Part shown: one piece after another, positions 18,442-25,615 of the stretch
Position numbering within the stretch: position 1 is the stretch's first letter
Layout: each line of letters opens with the position of its first letter
NCBI GenBank assembly: GCA_902792635.1
Contig: CADBAG010000017.1
Coordinates: forward strand, 1 to 46,340
Origin: an uncultured Prevotellaceae bacterium
Lineage (GTDB): Bacteria; Bacteroidota; Bacteroidia; Bacteroidales; Bacteroidaceae
Direction of reading: 5' to 3'
Length of the DNA stretch: 46,340 nt
Notes under the pieces: model-generated
What the model saw: the letters and a program-made list of their open reading frames with translations, nothing else
What the model was told of the DNA's origin: nothing
Database searches by the model: none
Made by a program: the position numbers and the translations under genes

Positions 18442-18687
18442 GCACCTCGAAGAGGTGCTACACGGTTAGCCCCACGTGAAGCGCAGCCGAAACGTGGGGT
18501 TGTGGATGGGACGAATGACCTGAAAACCGGCCTCGAAGAGGGCGAACATGGTTTTAAGTGAGCAGTATATAACCATGTTCGCCCTCTTCGAGGCCGGATT
18601 GCAACAAAATTACACCGAAATTAGACCCCAGGTTGCGTCGCTGCGCTCCTTACCAGGGGCTAACCATGTAGCACCTCTCCGAGGTGC
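18442..18687. repeat. REP-like composite palindromic element, copy B
   Basis: It has the same architecture as 4829-5114: a forward monomer (GCACCTC...GAGGTGC hairpin, GGTTAGCCCC, CCCCACGT hairpin), a central palindrome with perfect 27-bp arms (18527-18553 and 18571-18597, 17-base loop), and an inverted monomer ending at 18687. The half-arms of the central palindrome resemble the monomer (CCTCGAAGAGG...ACATGGTT), so the element reads as + + - - monomers. It fills most of the gap between citrate synthase and the B6 regulator. Confidence 0.85.
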
Positions 18688-18761
18688 TTAGGAGATGGCG
18701 TGGGAAAATCATTTTTGTTATACAAATTGAAGCAAAGGTTATCAAAAAACGAACTTATTGA

Positions 18762-18791
18762 TTGTCTTCCAAACTTTTTTCTTTTCCTTTG
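18762..18791 (+). promoter_or_regulatory. Promoter of the B6 regulator gene
   Basis: TTG at 18762-18764 is followed, after 19 bases, by TTCCTTTG at 18784-18791, one base off the TAnnTTTG consensus. This gives a leader of about 15-20 bases before the ATG at 18813 and rules against a start at the TTG itself. Confidence 0.55.
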
Positions 18792-18812
18792 CACGCAGAA
18801 ATAAAACAACAG

Positions 18813-19760
18813 ATGCAGGATAAGACCATATTGACGATAACAGGTAGTGACCCGACGGGTGAGTCAGGTATCCAGGCGGATATCAGATACATCGCTGAAT
18901 TAGGTTATACCGCCGTCTCCGCCATCACGACTATCACCCTTCAGAACACACTCGGCATTCAGGAGTTTCATGACCTGCCGGCAAGTGTTGTAGGTGGACA
19001 GATCGATGCTCTTGTCAACGATATGCAGCCTCGCGCCGTAAAGATTGGCATGATGCGTCGCGTAGAAGTCATTGAGACGATTGTGAAAGCCTTGCGCCGA
19101 TATCGTCCAGACTTTGTCATCTACGACCCTGTGCTTTTCTCCAGTCGCGGTGAGCGCCTCATGGGCGACGAGGCACTCAACCTCATCCGCAAGAAGTTGT
19201 TTCCACTCTGCACGGTCATCATCGTCCGCCATCAGGAAGCCAGCGACCTCTTAGGTGACATGGTCTTAGGCAACGTGTGTTTCATCGATGATGACAACCG
19301 TCATGGCCTGAGCAATGGCTTCTCTTCTGCCCTTGCCGTCTCTCTCTGTGAAGGAGCGTCCATGCAAGAAGCCGTAGGCAAGGCCAACGATTTTTGCAAA
19401 CGGCAACTGTCAGGTGCTACTGTTTTGCAAGGCCGGAGCACACAACTCTACAACGACTTTATATCTCTTGTACGTCAAGATTTTGCAACAAAAAGTGACG
19501 TCGCCTCTTATGCCGATAAACTCAATGTGAGCAGTGCTTATCTCGGTCAGGTCTGTCGCAGGATCGCAGGGCGCAGTCCCAAAAGCATTATCGATGACGC
19601 CATCGTCAAAGACATCGAACGGCAGTTGACAAAAACAGGCCACACCATTCAGGAGATTGCCTTGAGTCTCGGTTTCTCATCCCAGGCTCACTTGTCGAAG
19701 TTCTTCAAGAACATCGTGGGGAAATCGCCAAGCGAATACAGGACAATCCAAAAGACCTAA
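18813..19760 (+). CDS. ThiD-like pseudokinase fused to AraC DNA-binding domain, likely vitamin B6 regulator
   Basis: The 315-residue protein has two parts. Residues 1-205 form a ribokinase-fold domain of the ThiD/pyridoxal kinase type (GSDPTGESGIQAD at 11-23, SAITTITLQNT, and a degenerate EASDLLG). Residues 230-312 form an AraC-type double helix-turn-helix (IQEIALSLGFSSQAHLSKFFKNIVGKSPSEYR). At 164-170 the sequence is HGLSNGF where active ThiD has HGTGCTF, so the catalytic GTGC loop is lost. The domain probably binds a pyridoxine or pyrimidine ligand without phosphorylating it. pdxS and pdxT follow on the same strand, so I infer control of PLP synthesis. Databases may label it phosphomethylpyrimidine kinase. 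Confidence 0.85.
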   Translation: MQDKTILTITGSDPTGESGIQADIRYIAELGYTAVSAITTITLQNTLGIQEFHDLPASVVGGQIDALVNDMQPRAVKIGMMRRVEVIETIVKALRRYRPDFVIYDPVLFSSRGERLMGDEALNLIRKKLFPLCTVIIVRHQEASDLLGDMVLGNVCFIDDDNRHGLSNGFSSALAVSLCEGASMQEAVGKANDFCKRQLSGATVLQGRSTQLYNDFISLVRQDFATKSDVASYADKLNVSSAYLGQVCRRIAGRSPKSIIDDAIVKDIERQLTKTGHTIQEIALSLGFSSQAHLSKFFKNIVGKSPSEYRTIQKT

Positions 19761-19764
19761 AGGC

Positions 19765-19797
19765 CCCACCCCTACCCCTCCCCCATCCAGGGGTGGG
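19765..19797 (+). terminator. Hairpin between the B6 regulator gene and pdxS
   Basis: The 9-bp arms CCCACCCCT (19765-19773) and AGGGGTGGG (19789-19797) are separated by a C-rich loop. There is no following T run, so it may be a weak terminator, an attenuator or an RNA-stability element in the 107-base gap before pdxS. Confidence 0.45.
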
Positions 19798-19867
19798 AGA
19801 GATATGCTTCAAGAGGAATATTGAGAATGGAAAGTAAAGAATTAAAAATAAAATAGACAAGGAAAAA

Positions 19868-20740
19868 ATGGAAGACAGAATGACTTTGAACCGCAACTTA
19901 GCACAGATGCTCAAGGGCGGTGTGATTATGGATGTTACGACGCCTGAACAGGCAAAGATCGCTGAGGAAGCCGGCGCATGTGCCGTCATGGCATTGGAGC
20001 GTATCCCTGCTGATATCCGTGCTGCCGGTGGCGTAGCACGTATGAGCGACCCGAAGATGATCAAGGGTATCCAGCAGGCTGTATCTATCCCTGTCATGGC
20101 AAAATGCCGTATCGGACATATCGCTGAGGCACAGATCCTGCAGGCTATCAACATCGACTACATCGACGAGAGTGAGGTGCTGAGCCCAGCTGATAACGTC
20201 TACCATATCGACAAGACAAAGTTCAAAGTCCCGTTCGTCTGTGGTGCCAAGAACCTGAGTGAGGCACTGCGCCGTATCGCTGAAGGTGCTACAATGATCC
20301 GTACTAAGGGTGAGCCGGGCACGGGCGATGTCGTTCAGGCTGTGAGTCACATGCGTTTGATGCAGAGTGAGATCCGTCGTCTCGTAAGTATGGCAGAGGA
20401 CGAGCTCTTCGAGGCTGCCAAGCAGCTACAGGCTCCTTACGACCTCGTGAAATATGTCCACGACCACGGCAAACTGCCTGTCGTCAACTTTGCTGCCGGT
20501 GGCGTGGCTACTCCGGCCGATGCTGCTTTGATGATGGAGCTTGGTGCAGAGGGAGTGTTCGTCGGCTCCGGTATCTTCAAGAGTGGCAACCCTGCCAAGC
20601 GTGCGGCTGCCATCGTTCAGGCTGTCACCAACTATAAAGACCCGGAGAAGCTCGCTGAACTCTCTGAGGACCTCGGCCCCGCCATGGTCGGTATTAACGA
20701 GGAAGAGATCAAGGTGTTGATGGCCGAGAGAGGTAAATAA
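19868..20740 (+). CDS. pdxS: Pyridoxal 5'-phosphate synthase lyase subunit PdxS
   Basis: The 290-residue TIM-barrel protein makes PLP from ribose 5-phosphate, glyceraldehyde 3-phosphate and ammonia supplied by PdxT. Both catalytic lysines are present: Lys79 in VMAKCRIGH and Lys147 in [10 protein letters not shown]. The phosphate-binding loop GVFVGSGIF is near the C-terminus. Length is normal. pdxT follows after 14 bases. No TAnnTTTG promoter was recognised just upstream, so it may be read from the regulator gene promoter. Confidence 0.97.
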   Translation: MEDRMTLNRNLAQMLKGGVIMDVTTPEQAKIAEEAGACAVMALERIPADIRAAGGVARMSDPKMIKGIQQAVSIPVMAKCRIGHIAEAQILQAINIDYIDESEVLSPADNVYHIDKTKFKVPFVCGAKNLSEALRRIAEGATMIRTKGEPGTGDVVQAVSHMRLMQSEIRRLVSMAEDELFEAAKQLQAPYDLVKYVHDHGKLPVVNFAAGGVATPADAALMMELGAEGVFVGSGIFKSGNPAKRAAAIVQAVTNYKDPEKLAELSEDLGPAMVGINEEEIKVLMAERGK

Positions 20741-20754
20741 AGCGGAGGCAAACC

Positions 20755-21327
20755 ATGCGAATAGCTGTTTTAGCTTTACAAGGTGCTTTCATCGAGCACG
20801 AACAGATGCTCTCACGCCTCGGAGCAGAGGTCTTCGAGGTGCGTGAGCTCGCAGACTGGCAGCAGCCGAAAGACGGACTGATTCTACCCGGCGGCGAGTC
20901 AACGACTCAAGCCAAACTGCTGAATGATCTCGGTCTCCTGGAACCGATAAAGGCAGACATCCAGGCAGGCCTTCCCGTCTTCGGTACATGTGCCGGCCTC
21001 ATCCTTCTCGCCAACAAGATTGAAGGCGAACCGGAGAAACGATTCGCCACGATGGATATTCATGTGCTTCGCAATGCCTACGGCCGTCAGCTCGGCAGTT
21101 TCCATACGGAGGCCGAGATGAAAGGTGTGGGTAAGATTCCGATGACTTTCATCCGTGCACCTTATATAGAAGATGTATATGGCAAGGCCGAGATATTAGC
21201 GACAGTAGACAATCATATCGTTGCTGCCCGTCAAGGCAACCAACTTGTCACCGCTTTCCATCCGGAGCTTGACACGGACACAAGGGTACATGAATACTTC
21301 CTAAATAAAGTTAGGAGTCTCCATTAG
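20755..21327 (+). CDS. pdxT: Pyridoxal 5'-phosphate synthase glutaminase subunit PdxT
   Basis: The 190-residue class I glutamine amidotransferase delivers ammonia to PdxS. Motifs are LPGGESTT, the nucleophile Cys79 in FGTCAG, and the His169/Glu171 pair in AFHPELD. A TTAGGAG heptamer motif already appears in the last codons (KVRSLH), and the heptamer array continues directly after the stop codon. Confidence 0.96.
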   Translation: MRIAVLALQGAFIEHEQMLSRLGAEVFEVRELADWQQPKDGLILPGGESTTQAKLLNDLGLLEPIKADIQAGLPVFGTCAGLILLANKIEGEPEKRFATMDIHVLRNAYGRQLGSFHTEAEMKGVGKIPMTFIRAPYIEDVYGKAEILATVDNHIVAARQGNQLVTAFHPELDTDTRVHEYFLNKVRSLH

Positions 21328-21430
21328 TTAGGAGTTAGGAGATAGGAGTTAGGAGTTATCCATACCGTGCTTGCAACTCCTAACTCCTAACTCCTAACTC
21401 CTAATTTCTAACTCCTAACTCCTAACTCAA
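21327..21430. repeat. Inverted heptamer arrays (GTTAGGA / AACTCCT)
   Basis: The left arm is GTTAGGA-type heptamers in register from 21327 to 21361. After a 13-base spacer, the right arm has eight AACTCCT-type heptamers (21375-21430, one of them AATTTCT). The two arms are reverse complements and can form a long hairpin just after pdxT, which may act as its terminator. The unit length and core resemble the AATTACT array at 1804-1901. Confidence 0.85.
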
Positions 21431-21461
21431 ATGAGTTGTCATCGTTTCGTGGCCGCGTCAT

Positions 21462-21527
21462 GATCGTGACGCGGCTGCGAAACGATCGTGACGTGGCTGC
21501 GTAAAGATCGTGACGTGGCCGCGCAAA
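21462..21527. repeat. Tandem array, three 22-bp units
   Basis: Three contiguous units of the form GATCGTGACGTGGCTGCG plus four bases start at 21462, 21484 and 21506. A degenerate unit precedes them (from about 21439). The period equals that of the array at 23-226 but the sequence differs. The 354-base gap between pdxT and the peptidase gene thus holds a heptamer hairpin, this array and a promoter. Confidence 0.8.
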
Positions 21528-21616
21528 GATGAGACTTAAATTAACAGAAAAGACCGAAAAAGCGTAACGATAATATTTATTCACCTAAAAGTACGTGAGA
21601 TTTGCGACATATTGTG

Positions 21617-21624
21617 TAAATTTG
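21617..21624 (+). promoter_or_regulatory. -7 promoter element of the S9 peptidase gene
   Basis: TAAATTTG fits the Bacteroidota -7 consensus and gives a leader of about 50 bases. No clear -33 element was found. Confidence 0.5.
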
Positions 21625-21681
21625 TAGCCGATTAGCAACAAATGGTACAAAACATTAACGAGATACGTTACAATAAGGCTT

Positions 21682-24135
21682 ATGAATAAATTCTTATCGT
21701 CTTTTATTCTCCTGTCGGCCGTCAGTCTTCCGGGCTTAGCCGGCAATCATGTCATTGAGAAGTTTACCCTTGCAGGCCCTGTGAGTGTGCAACGGCCTGT
21801 CATGATAGATAGTGTGGACATCAACGGCAATGCTTTCGACGAGCAGTCACTGCTGAGCGTCCCTGTGGCTACCAATAACGGCAAAGCTTTCTCCGCAGGA
21901 GAAAAACTACAATCCAACTCTGCATATTCCGTAGCCTCACTGTCCTTCGATGCTCAGACGACCGCCTACACGAAGGCCACGCTTACCGTCAGCGGTCTGA
22001 AAACAAACAAGATCTATGTAGATGGCACAGAGACTGACGGGAAAGACATTGCGCTTGAGCCGGGTACCCACCACTTCGTCATCAGCACCTTGCTCAAAGG
22101 CAGTGGCGCCGTGAAGCCTAAGGTGACGCTGAGCACAGACAACGATGCGGCTCTGAATGTTCTCCAGCCGGGTGCCAAGCGTCTTTACTCTATCAAAGAC
22201 GTGCTCAACGGCACACAATTGTGGGGCGCGAGCCTCTCCCACGATGGCCGCTACTCTATCGAAGGCCACATCGATACGCAGGATGGGGGCAAGATGGTAT
22301 CGACATGGCTCGTCAGAGACCTTAACGGCAACAAGGTTATCCGCACGAGCACGTCTTCTCTCCAGTTCTACCCGGGCAGCGACGACCTGCTCATGGATCG
22401 TACGGGCGACAATGGCAAGAGACAGATCGTAAGAATTTCTATTGATAACGGCTGTGAGACGGTTCTTGCCGACGGTCTGCCGAAAGACGACAGCTGGAAG
22501 ATAACGCCCGATGGCAAGAGCTTGATACTGAGCCATGTCAACGAAGGTCCTAAAGAAGACAAGGACATCTATCAGATTGTGGAACCCGACGACCGCCAGC
22601 CGGGATGGCGCGACCGCATCTCGCTCCTTCGCTACGACCTTAGCACAGGGGTGTCGCAGCCGTTGACCTTCGGATATAATAATGTGTCGTTGCTCGATGT
22701 GAGCAGTGACAGCCGCTATATCCTTTACCTCACCTCGCGCCGTCGTCTCACGGCTCGCCCCACGACGCTCTATTCTATCTGGCGGATGGACCTGCAGACG
22801 CTCAAGACAGAATGCCTCGTCAAGGACGATGGCTTTATCTCTGCGGCTAAGTTCTCCCCCGACGGTACACAGATTGCCATCGAGGGGTCTCCTGAGTGTC
22901 TCGGCGGCATCGGCAAGAACCTGCCGGAAGGACGCATTCCAAGTATGGAGGAAAACGAACTTTACCTCATGGACATCGCTTCCAAAGAGGTGAAGCCGCT
23001 CACGAAAGACTTTGATCCGTCCATCAACCGCTATGTATGGTCGAAGGAAGACGGATCAATCTGGATTACGGCGCTCGACAAGGATTATTGCCACCTATTC
23101 AAGTGCGACCCCAAGACAGGTGTCATCACGCGTATCCCCAACACGGAAGATGTAGTATTCGTTGTCTCGCCTGCCGATGATGCGAAGAAAGCACTGTGGT
23201 ACGGCGAGAGTGTGAACAACACTGACCGACTCTATACCCTCGACACGACAACGGGTAAGTCAACACTCATCGAAGACCTGAACACCGAGCGATTGAAAGA
23301 CATAGAACTCGGTGACTGCGAGCCGTGGTCGTTTGTCAACAGTCGTGGCGACTCTATCTGGTGTCGTTACTATCTCCCACCCCATTTCGACAGTACGAAG
23401 AAATATCCTGTTATCGTCAACTATTACGGTGGTTGCGTGCCTACTACCCGATATTTAGAGTCACGCTATCCGCATCATGTCTATGCCGCTGCCGGTTATG
23501 TAGTGCTCGTTGTCAACCCCAGCGGCTCCACAGGCTTCGGTCAGGAGTTTGCTTCCCGCCATGTCAACACTGCCGGCAAGGGCGTGGCAGAGGATATCAT
23601 CGAAGCAACAAAGACCTTCTGCCGCGAACATAGTTATACCGACACGCTCCACATCGGCTGTATCGGCGCCAGCTACGGCGGCTTCATGACACAGTATCTC
23701 CAGACGCAGACGAACATGTTTGCTGCCGCCATCTCGCATGCCGGCATCAGTGACCACACAAGCTATTGGGGCGAGGGCTACTGGGGCTACAGCTATAGTG
23801 AGGTATCGATGGCAGGCAGTTATCCCTGGACCCGCAAAGATCTCTATGTCGACCAGAGCCCGCTCTTCAATGCTGAGAAGATCCATACACCACTACTCTT
23901 CCTCCATGGCAATGCCGACCATAACGTGCCAATCGGTGAGAGCATCCAGATGTTCACAGCCCTGAAACTGCTCGGCCGGCCTACCGCCTTCGTCGTCGTG
24001 GATGGTGAGGATCATCATATCACCGACTACAACAAGCGCATCAAGTGGCACAACACCATCATGGCTTGGTTCCAGCGTTACCTTAAGGGCGATGCTTCCT
24101 GGTGGAATGCATTGTATAAAAAGGTAGAACAGTAA
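21682..24135 (+). CDS. Secreted S9-family prolyl oligopeptidase-like peptidase
   Basis: The 817-residue protein has a signal peptide (about 1-20, ending GLAG). An N-terminal beta-rich region of about 140 residues follows, of no recognised family, which precedes the usual architecture. A beta-propeller (about 165-555, with WD-like strands such as AKFSPDGTQIAIEG) leads to an alpha/beta-hydrolase domain. The catalytic triad is Ser664 (GASYGG), Asp746 (HGNADHNVP) and His778 or His779 (GEDHH). It probably cleaves short peptides in the periplasm, DPP IV-like. The next two genes follow at 31 and 23 bases and may be cotranscribed. Confidence 0.9.
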   Translation: MNKFLSSFILLSAVSLPGLAGNHVIEKFTLAGPVSVQRPVMIDSVDINGNAFDEQSLLSVPVATNNGKAFSAGEKLQSNSAYSVASLSFDAQTTAYTKATLTVSGLKTNKIYVDGTETDGKDIALEPGTHHFVISTLLKGSGAVKPKVTLSTDNDAALNVLQPGAKRLYSIKDVLNGTQLWGASLSHDGRYSIEGHIDTQDGGKMVSTWLVRDLNGNKVIRTSTSSLQFYPGSDDLLMDRTGDNGKRQIVRISIDNGCETVLADGLPKDDSWKITPDGKSLILSHVNEGPKEDKDIYQIVEPDDRQPGWRDRISLLRYDLSTGVSQPLTFGYNNVSLLDVSSDSRYILYLTSRRRLTARPTTLYSIWRMDLQTLKTECLVKDDGFISAAKFSPDGTQIAIEGSPECLGGIGKNLPEGRIPSMEENELYLMDIASKEVKPLTKDFDPSINRYVWSKEDGSIWITALDKDYCHLFKCDPKTGVITRIPNTEDVVFVVSPADDAKKALWYGESVNNTDRLYTLDTTTGKSTLIEDLNTERLKDIELGDCEPWSFVNSRGDSIWCRYYLPPHFDSTKKYPVIVNYYGGCVPTTRYLESRYPHHVYAAAGYVVLVVNPSGSTGFGQEFASRHVNTAGKGVAEDIIEATKTFCREHSYTDTLHIGCIGASYGGFMTQYLQTQTNMFAAAISHAGISDHTSYWGEGYWGYSYSEVSMAGSYPWTRKDLYVDQSPLFNAEKIHTPLLFLHGNADHNVPIGESIQMFTALKLLGRPTAFVVVDGEDHHITDYNKRIKWHNTIMAWFQRYLKGDASWWNALYKKVEQ

Positions 24136-24166
24136 AAGCAAGAACAAAGCAAGAACTTAAACAACC

Positions 24167-24667
24167 ATGAAGAAAGAAATCGTTATCTCAGTCGTAGCCG
24201 CCATCGCTATCCTTCTTGTAGCCTTTGAGGTCAATGCTTTTGTTCTCTTTGCTCTCGTCCTGTTCGTGCCAATTTGCCTATATCGGAAGCACAAGGATAT
24301 GGACAAGGATCAGAACAAGAATGAAGAGCAGGATAGTCAGCTATTGCCCTTGGAGGAGGCAACAGCTCAATACGGCGAGCCCGACGACTGTATCGTCGCA
24401 GATGCCACACGCGCCAACGAAGCTGCAGGCTGCATCCTCGTCTATAAGCAAAAGCGGTTGCTTGTCATAGCCGGGGAGCCTGTAAGCATGGACGACATCG
24501 TGGACGTGACGACCGTTAATATGGCTACACCTTATACCACAGGACAGTACCAATTAGTTCTGACGACCAAGAAGCCTGGGCGCGAATATATCCGCATGGA
24601 GGTCGGTCTCGATGCCGCGTGGGCCAAAGATGTTGCCACGGAAGTTATCGACGCCATAAAAGGATAG
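24167..24667 (+). CDS. Small membrane-anchored protein of unknown function
   Basis: The 166-residue protein has two closely spaced hydrophobic stretches at the N-terminus (about 5-20 and 24-39), a short charged linker (HKDMDKDQNKNEEQD) and a C-terminal alpha/beta domain of about 110 residues. That domain could resemble a small PH-like fold (LVYKQKRLLVIAGEPVSMDDIVDV), but the match is only by eye. It sits between the S9 peptidase and the zinc-ribbon protein with short gaps. No function is assigned. Confidence 0.7.
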   Translation: MKKEIVISVVAAIAILLVAFEVNAFVLFALVLFVPICLYRKHKDMDKDQNKNEEQDSQLLPLEEATAQYGEPDDCIVADATRANEAAGCILVYKQKRLLVIAGEPVSMDDIVDVTTVNMATPYTTGQYQLVLTTKKPGREYIRMEVGLDAAWAKDVATEVIDAIKG

Positions 24668-24690
24668 GTAAAGTTAAAGGAGGATAGAAA

Positions 24691-24984
24691 ATGGCACAGA
24701 GAAAGACTTATCGCTGCAAGCAATGCGGCTATGAGTGTTACGACTATGAAGGTACGGGGTTCATGCGCCAGCATATCGTGAGCGTGAGCTGTCCCGACTG
24801 CCATACGATCCAGCCGCTTGTCGTAGGCGGCATCATCGGCAACAACGCTCCGTCGTTCAATGGCCTTGCCGGGCGACTGTGCCTCAACTGCGGAAGCAGT
24901 CGCATCGTCACGTGGGACCATCATACCTGCCCGAAGTGTGGGGGTGAGATGATCTTTACGGGAGAGACAGCTTTCTGGACTTAA
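24691..24984 (+). CDS. Double zinc-ribbon protein of unknown function
   Basis: The 97-residue cytoplasmic protein has four CxxC knuckles: Cys9/12, Cys34/37, Cys64/67 and Cys80/83. This fits two treble-clef or rubredoxin-like zinc sites of two knuckles each, separated by a Gly-rich linker. There is no catalytic motif. A good ribosome-binding site (AAAGGAGG) precedes the ATG. It is likely cotranscribed with the preceding membrane protein; the pairing may mean they act together. Confidence 0.75.
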   Translation: MAQRKTYRCKQCGYECYDYEGTGFMRQHIVSVSCPDCHTIQPLVVGGIIGNNAPSFNGLAGRLCLNCGSSRIVTWDHHTCPKCGGEMIFTGETAFWT

Positions 24985-24993
24985 ACGCGCTTG

Positions 24994-25027
24994 TGCCATA
25001 ATGGCGGTATAGCTTGCCATTATGGCA
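24994..25027. repeat. Inverted repeat upstream of the hsp20 gene
   Basis: Perfect 11-bp arms TGCCATAATGG (24994-25004) and CCATTATGGCA (25017-25027) have a 12-base spacer and no T run after them. It lies 13 bases before the possible -24/-12 promoter, so it could be an operator as well as a weak terminator for the zinc-ribbon gene. Confidence 0.65.
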
Positions 25028-25040
25028 TGTATATTGATTG

Positions 25041-25055
25041 GGCACAAAGGTTGCA
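25041..25055 (+). promoter_or_regulatory. Possible sigma-54 (-24/-12) promoter of the hsp20 gene
   Basis: GGCAC at 25041-25045 is followed after exactly five bases by TTGCA at 25051-25055, matching the conserved GG/GC core and spacing of RpoN promoters. It lies 78 bases before the hsp20 start codon. No TAnnTTTG element was found for this gene. The assignment is by pattern only. Confidence 0.4.
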
Positions 25056-25132
25056 ATACTGAGGGTGAAGTTCGATGAGAGCTTCAAGATAATAACAAGA
25101 AAATAATTAAAATATAATTGGAGGTTTTGACT

Positions 25133-25567
25133 ATGTTATTCCCAGTATTGAACGATTGGTTTGACAACGATTTCAGTGATAATTTCTTCAACGGCGTTCG
25201 TCGCGTGAACGCAACTGCCCCGGCAGTGAACGTGAAGGAAGATGCAGATAAATACACGATGGAAGTAGCCGTCCCTGGCATCAAGAAGGACTATGTCCGC
25301 ATTGACCTGAACAAGGACGGTGACCTTGAGCTTGCCATCGAGAACAAGCTTGAGCATCACGAGGAGGACGGTAAGGAGGAGCGCAAGGAGCACTATCTGC
25401 GCCGCGAGTTCTCTTACAGCAACTACCAGCAGGTCTACAGTCTGCCTGAGGATGTAGACAAGGATCACATCACCGCTAAGGTTGAGGATGGCATCCTGAG
25501 CATTGCTCTTCCTAAGATCAAGAAGGAAGAGGCCAATGTCAACGGCAGAAGCATTGAGATCAAATAA
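25133..25567 (+). CDS. Small heat-shock protein, Hsp20/alpha-crystallin family
   Basis: The 144-residue ATP-independent holdase binds unfolding proteins. The alpha-crystallin domain covers about residues 30-130, with the usual A-x-x-x-G-I-L signature seen as VEDGILSIALPK. The C-terminal extension has no clear I-x-I motif beyond RSIEIK. The start at 25133 follows GGAGG with good spacing; an in-frame TTG at 25118 is less likely. It stands as a single gene with its own terminator. A possible sigma-54 promoter and a palindrome lie upstream. Confidence 0.95.
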   Translation: MLFPVLNDWFDNDFSDNFFNGVRRVNATAPAVNVKEDADKYTMEVAVPGIKKDYVRIDLNKDGDLELAIENKLEHHEEDGKEERKEHYLRREFSYSNYQQVYSLPEDVDKDHITAKVEDGILSIALPKIKKEEANVNGRSIEIK

Positions 25568-25587
25568 AGTAGAAATACCAAAAGCAA

Positions 25588-25613
25588 GGGCGACCGAAAG
25601 GCCGCCCTTTTTT
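25588..25613 (+). terminator. Rho-independent terminator after hsp20
   Basis: GGGCG (25588-25592) pairs with CGCCC (25603-25607), and inner CC pairs with GG around a GAAA loop. Six T residues follow. It lies between convergent genes and may also serve the M6 protease gene that ends at 25616. Confidence 0.9.
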
Positions 25614-25615
25614 AT

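Noticed and set aside
18762-18812. An N-terminal extension of the B6 regulator starting at TTG 18762
   Set aside because: That TTG fits the -33 element, with a -7 element 19 bases later; the conserved kinase fold begins after the ATG at 18813.
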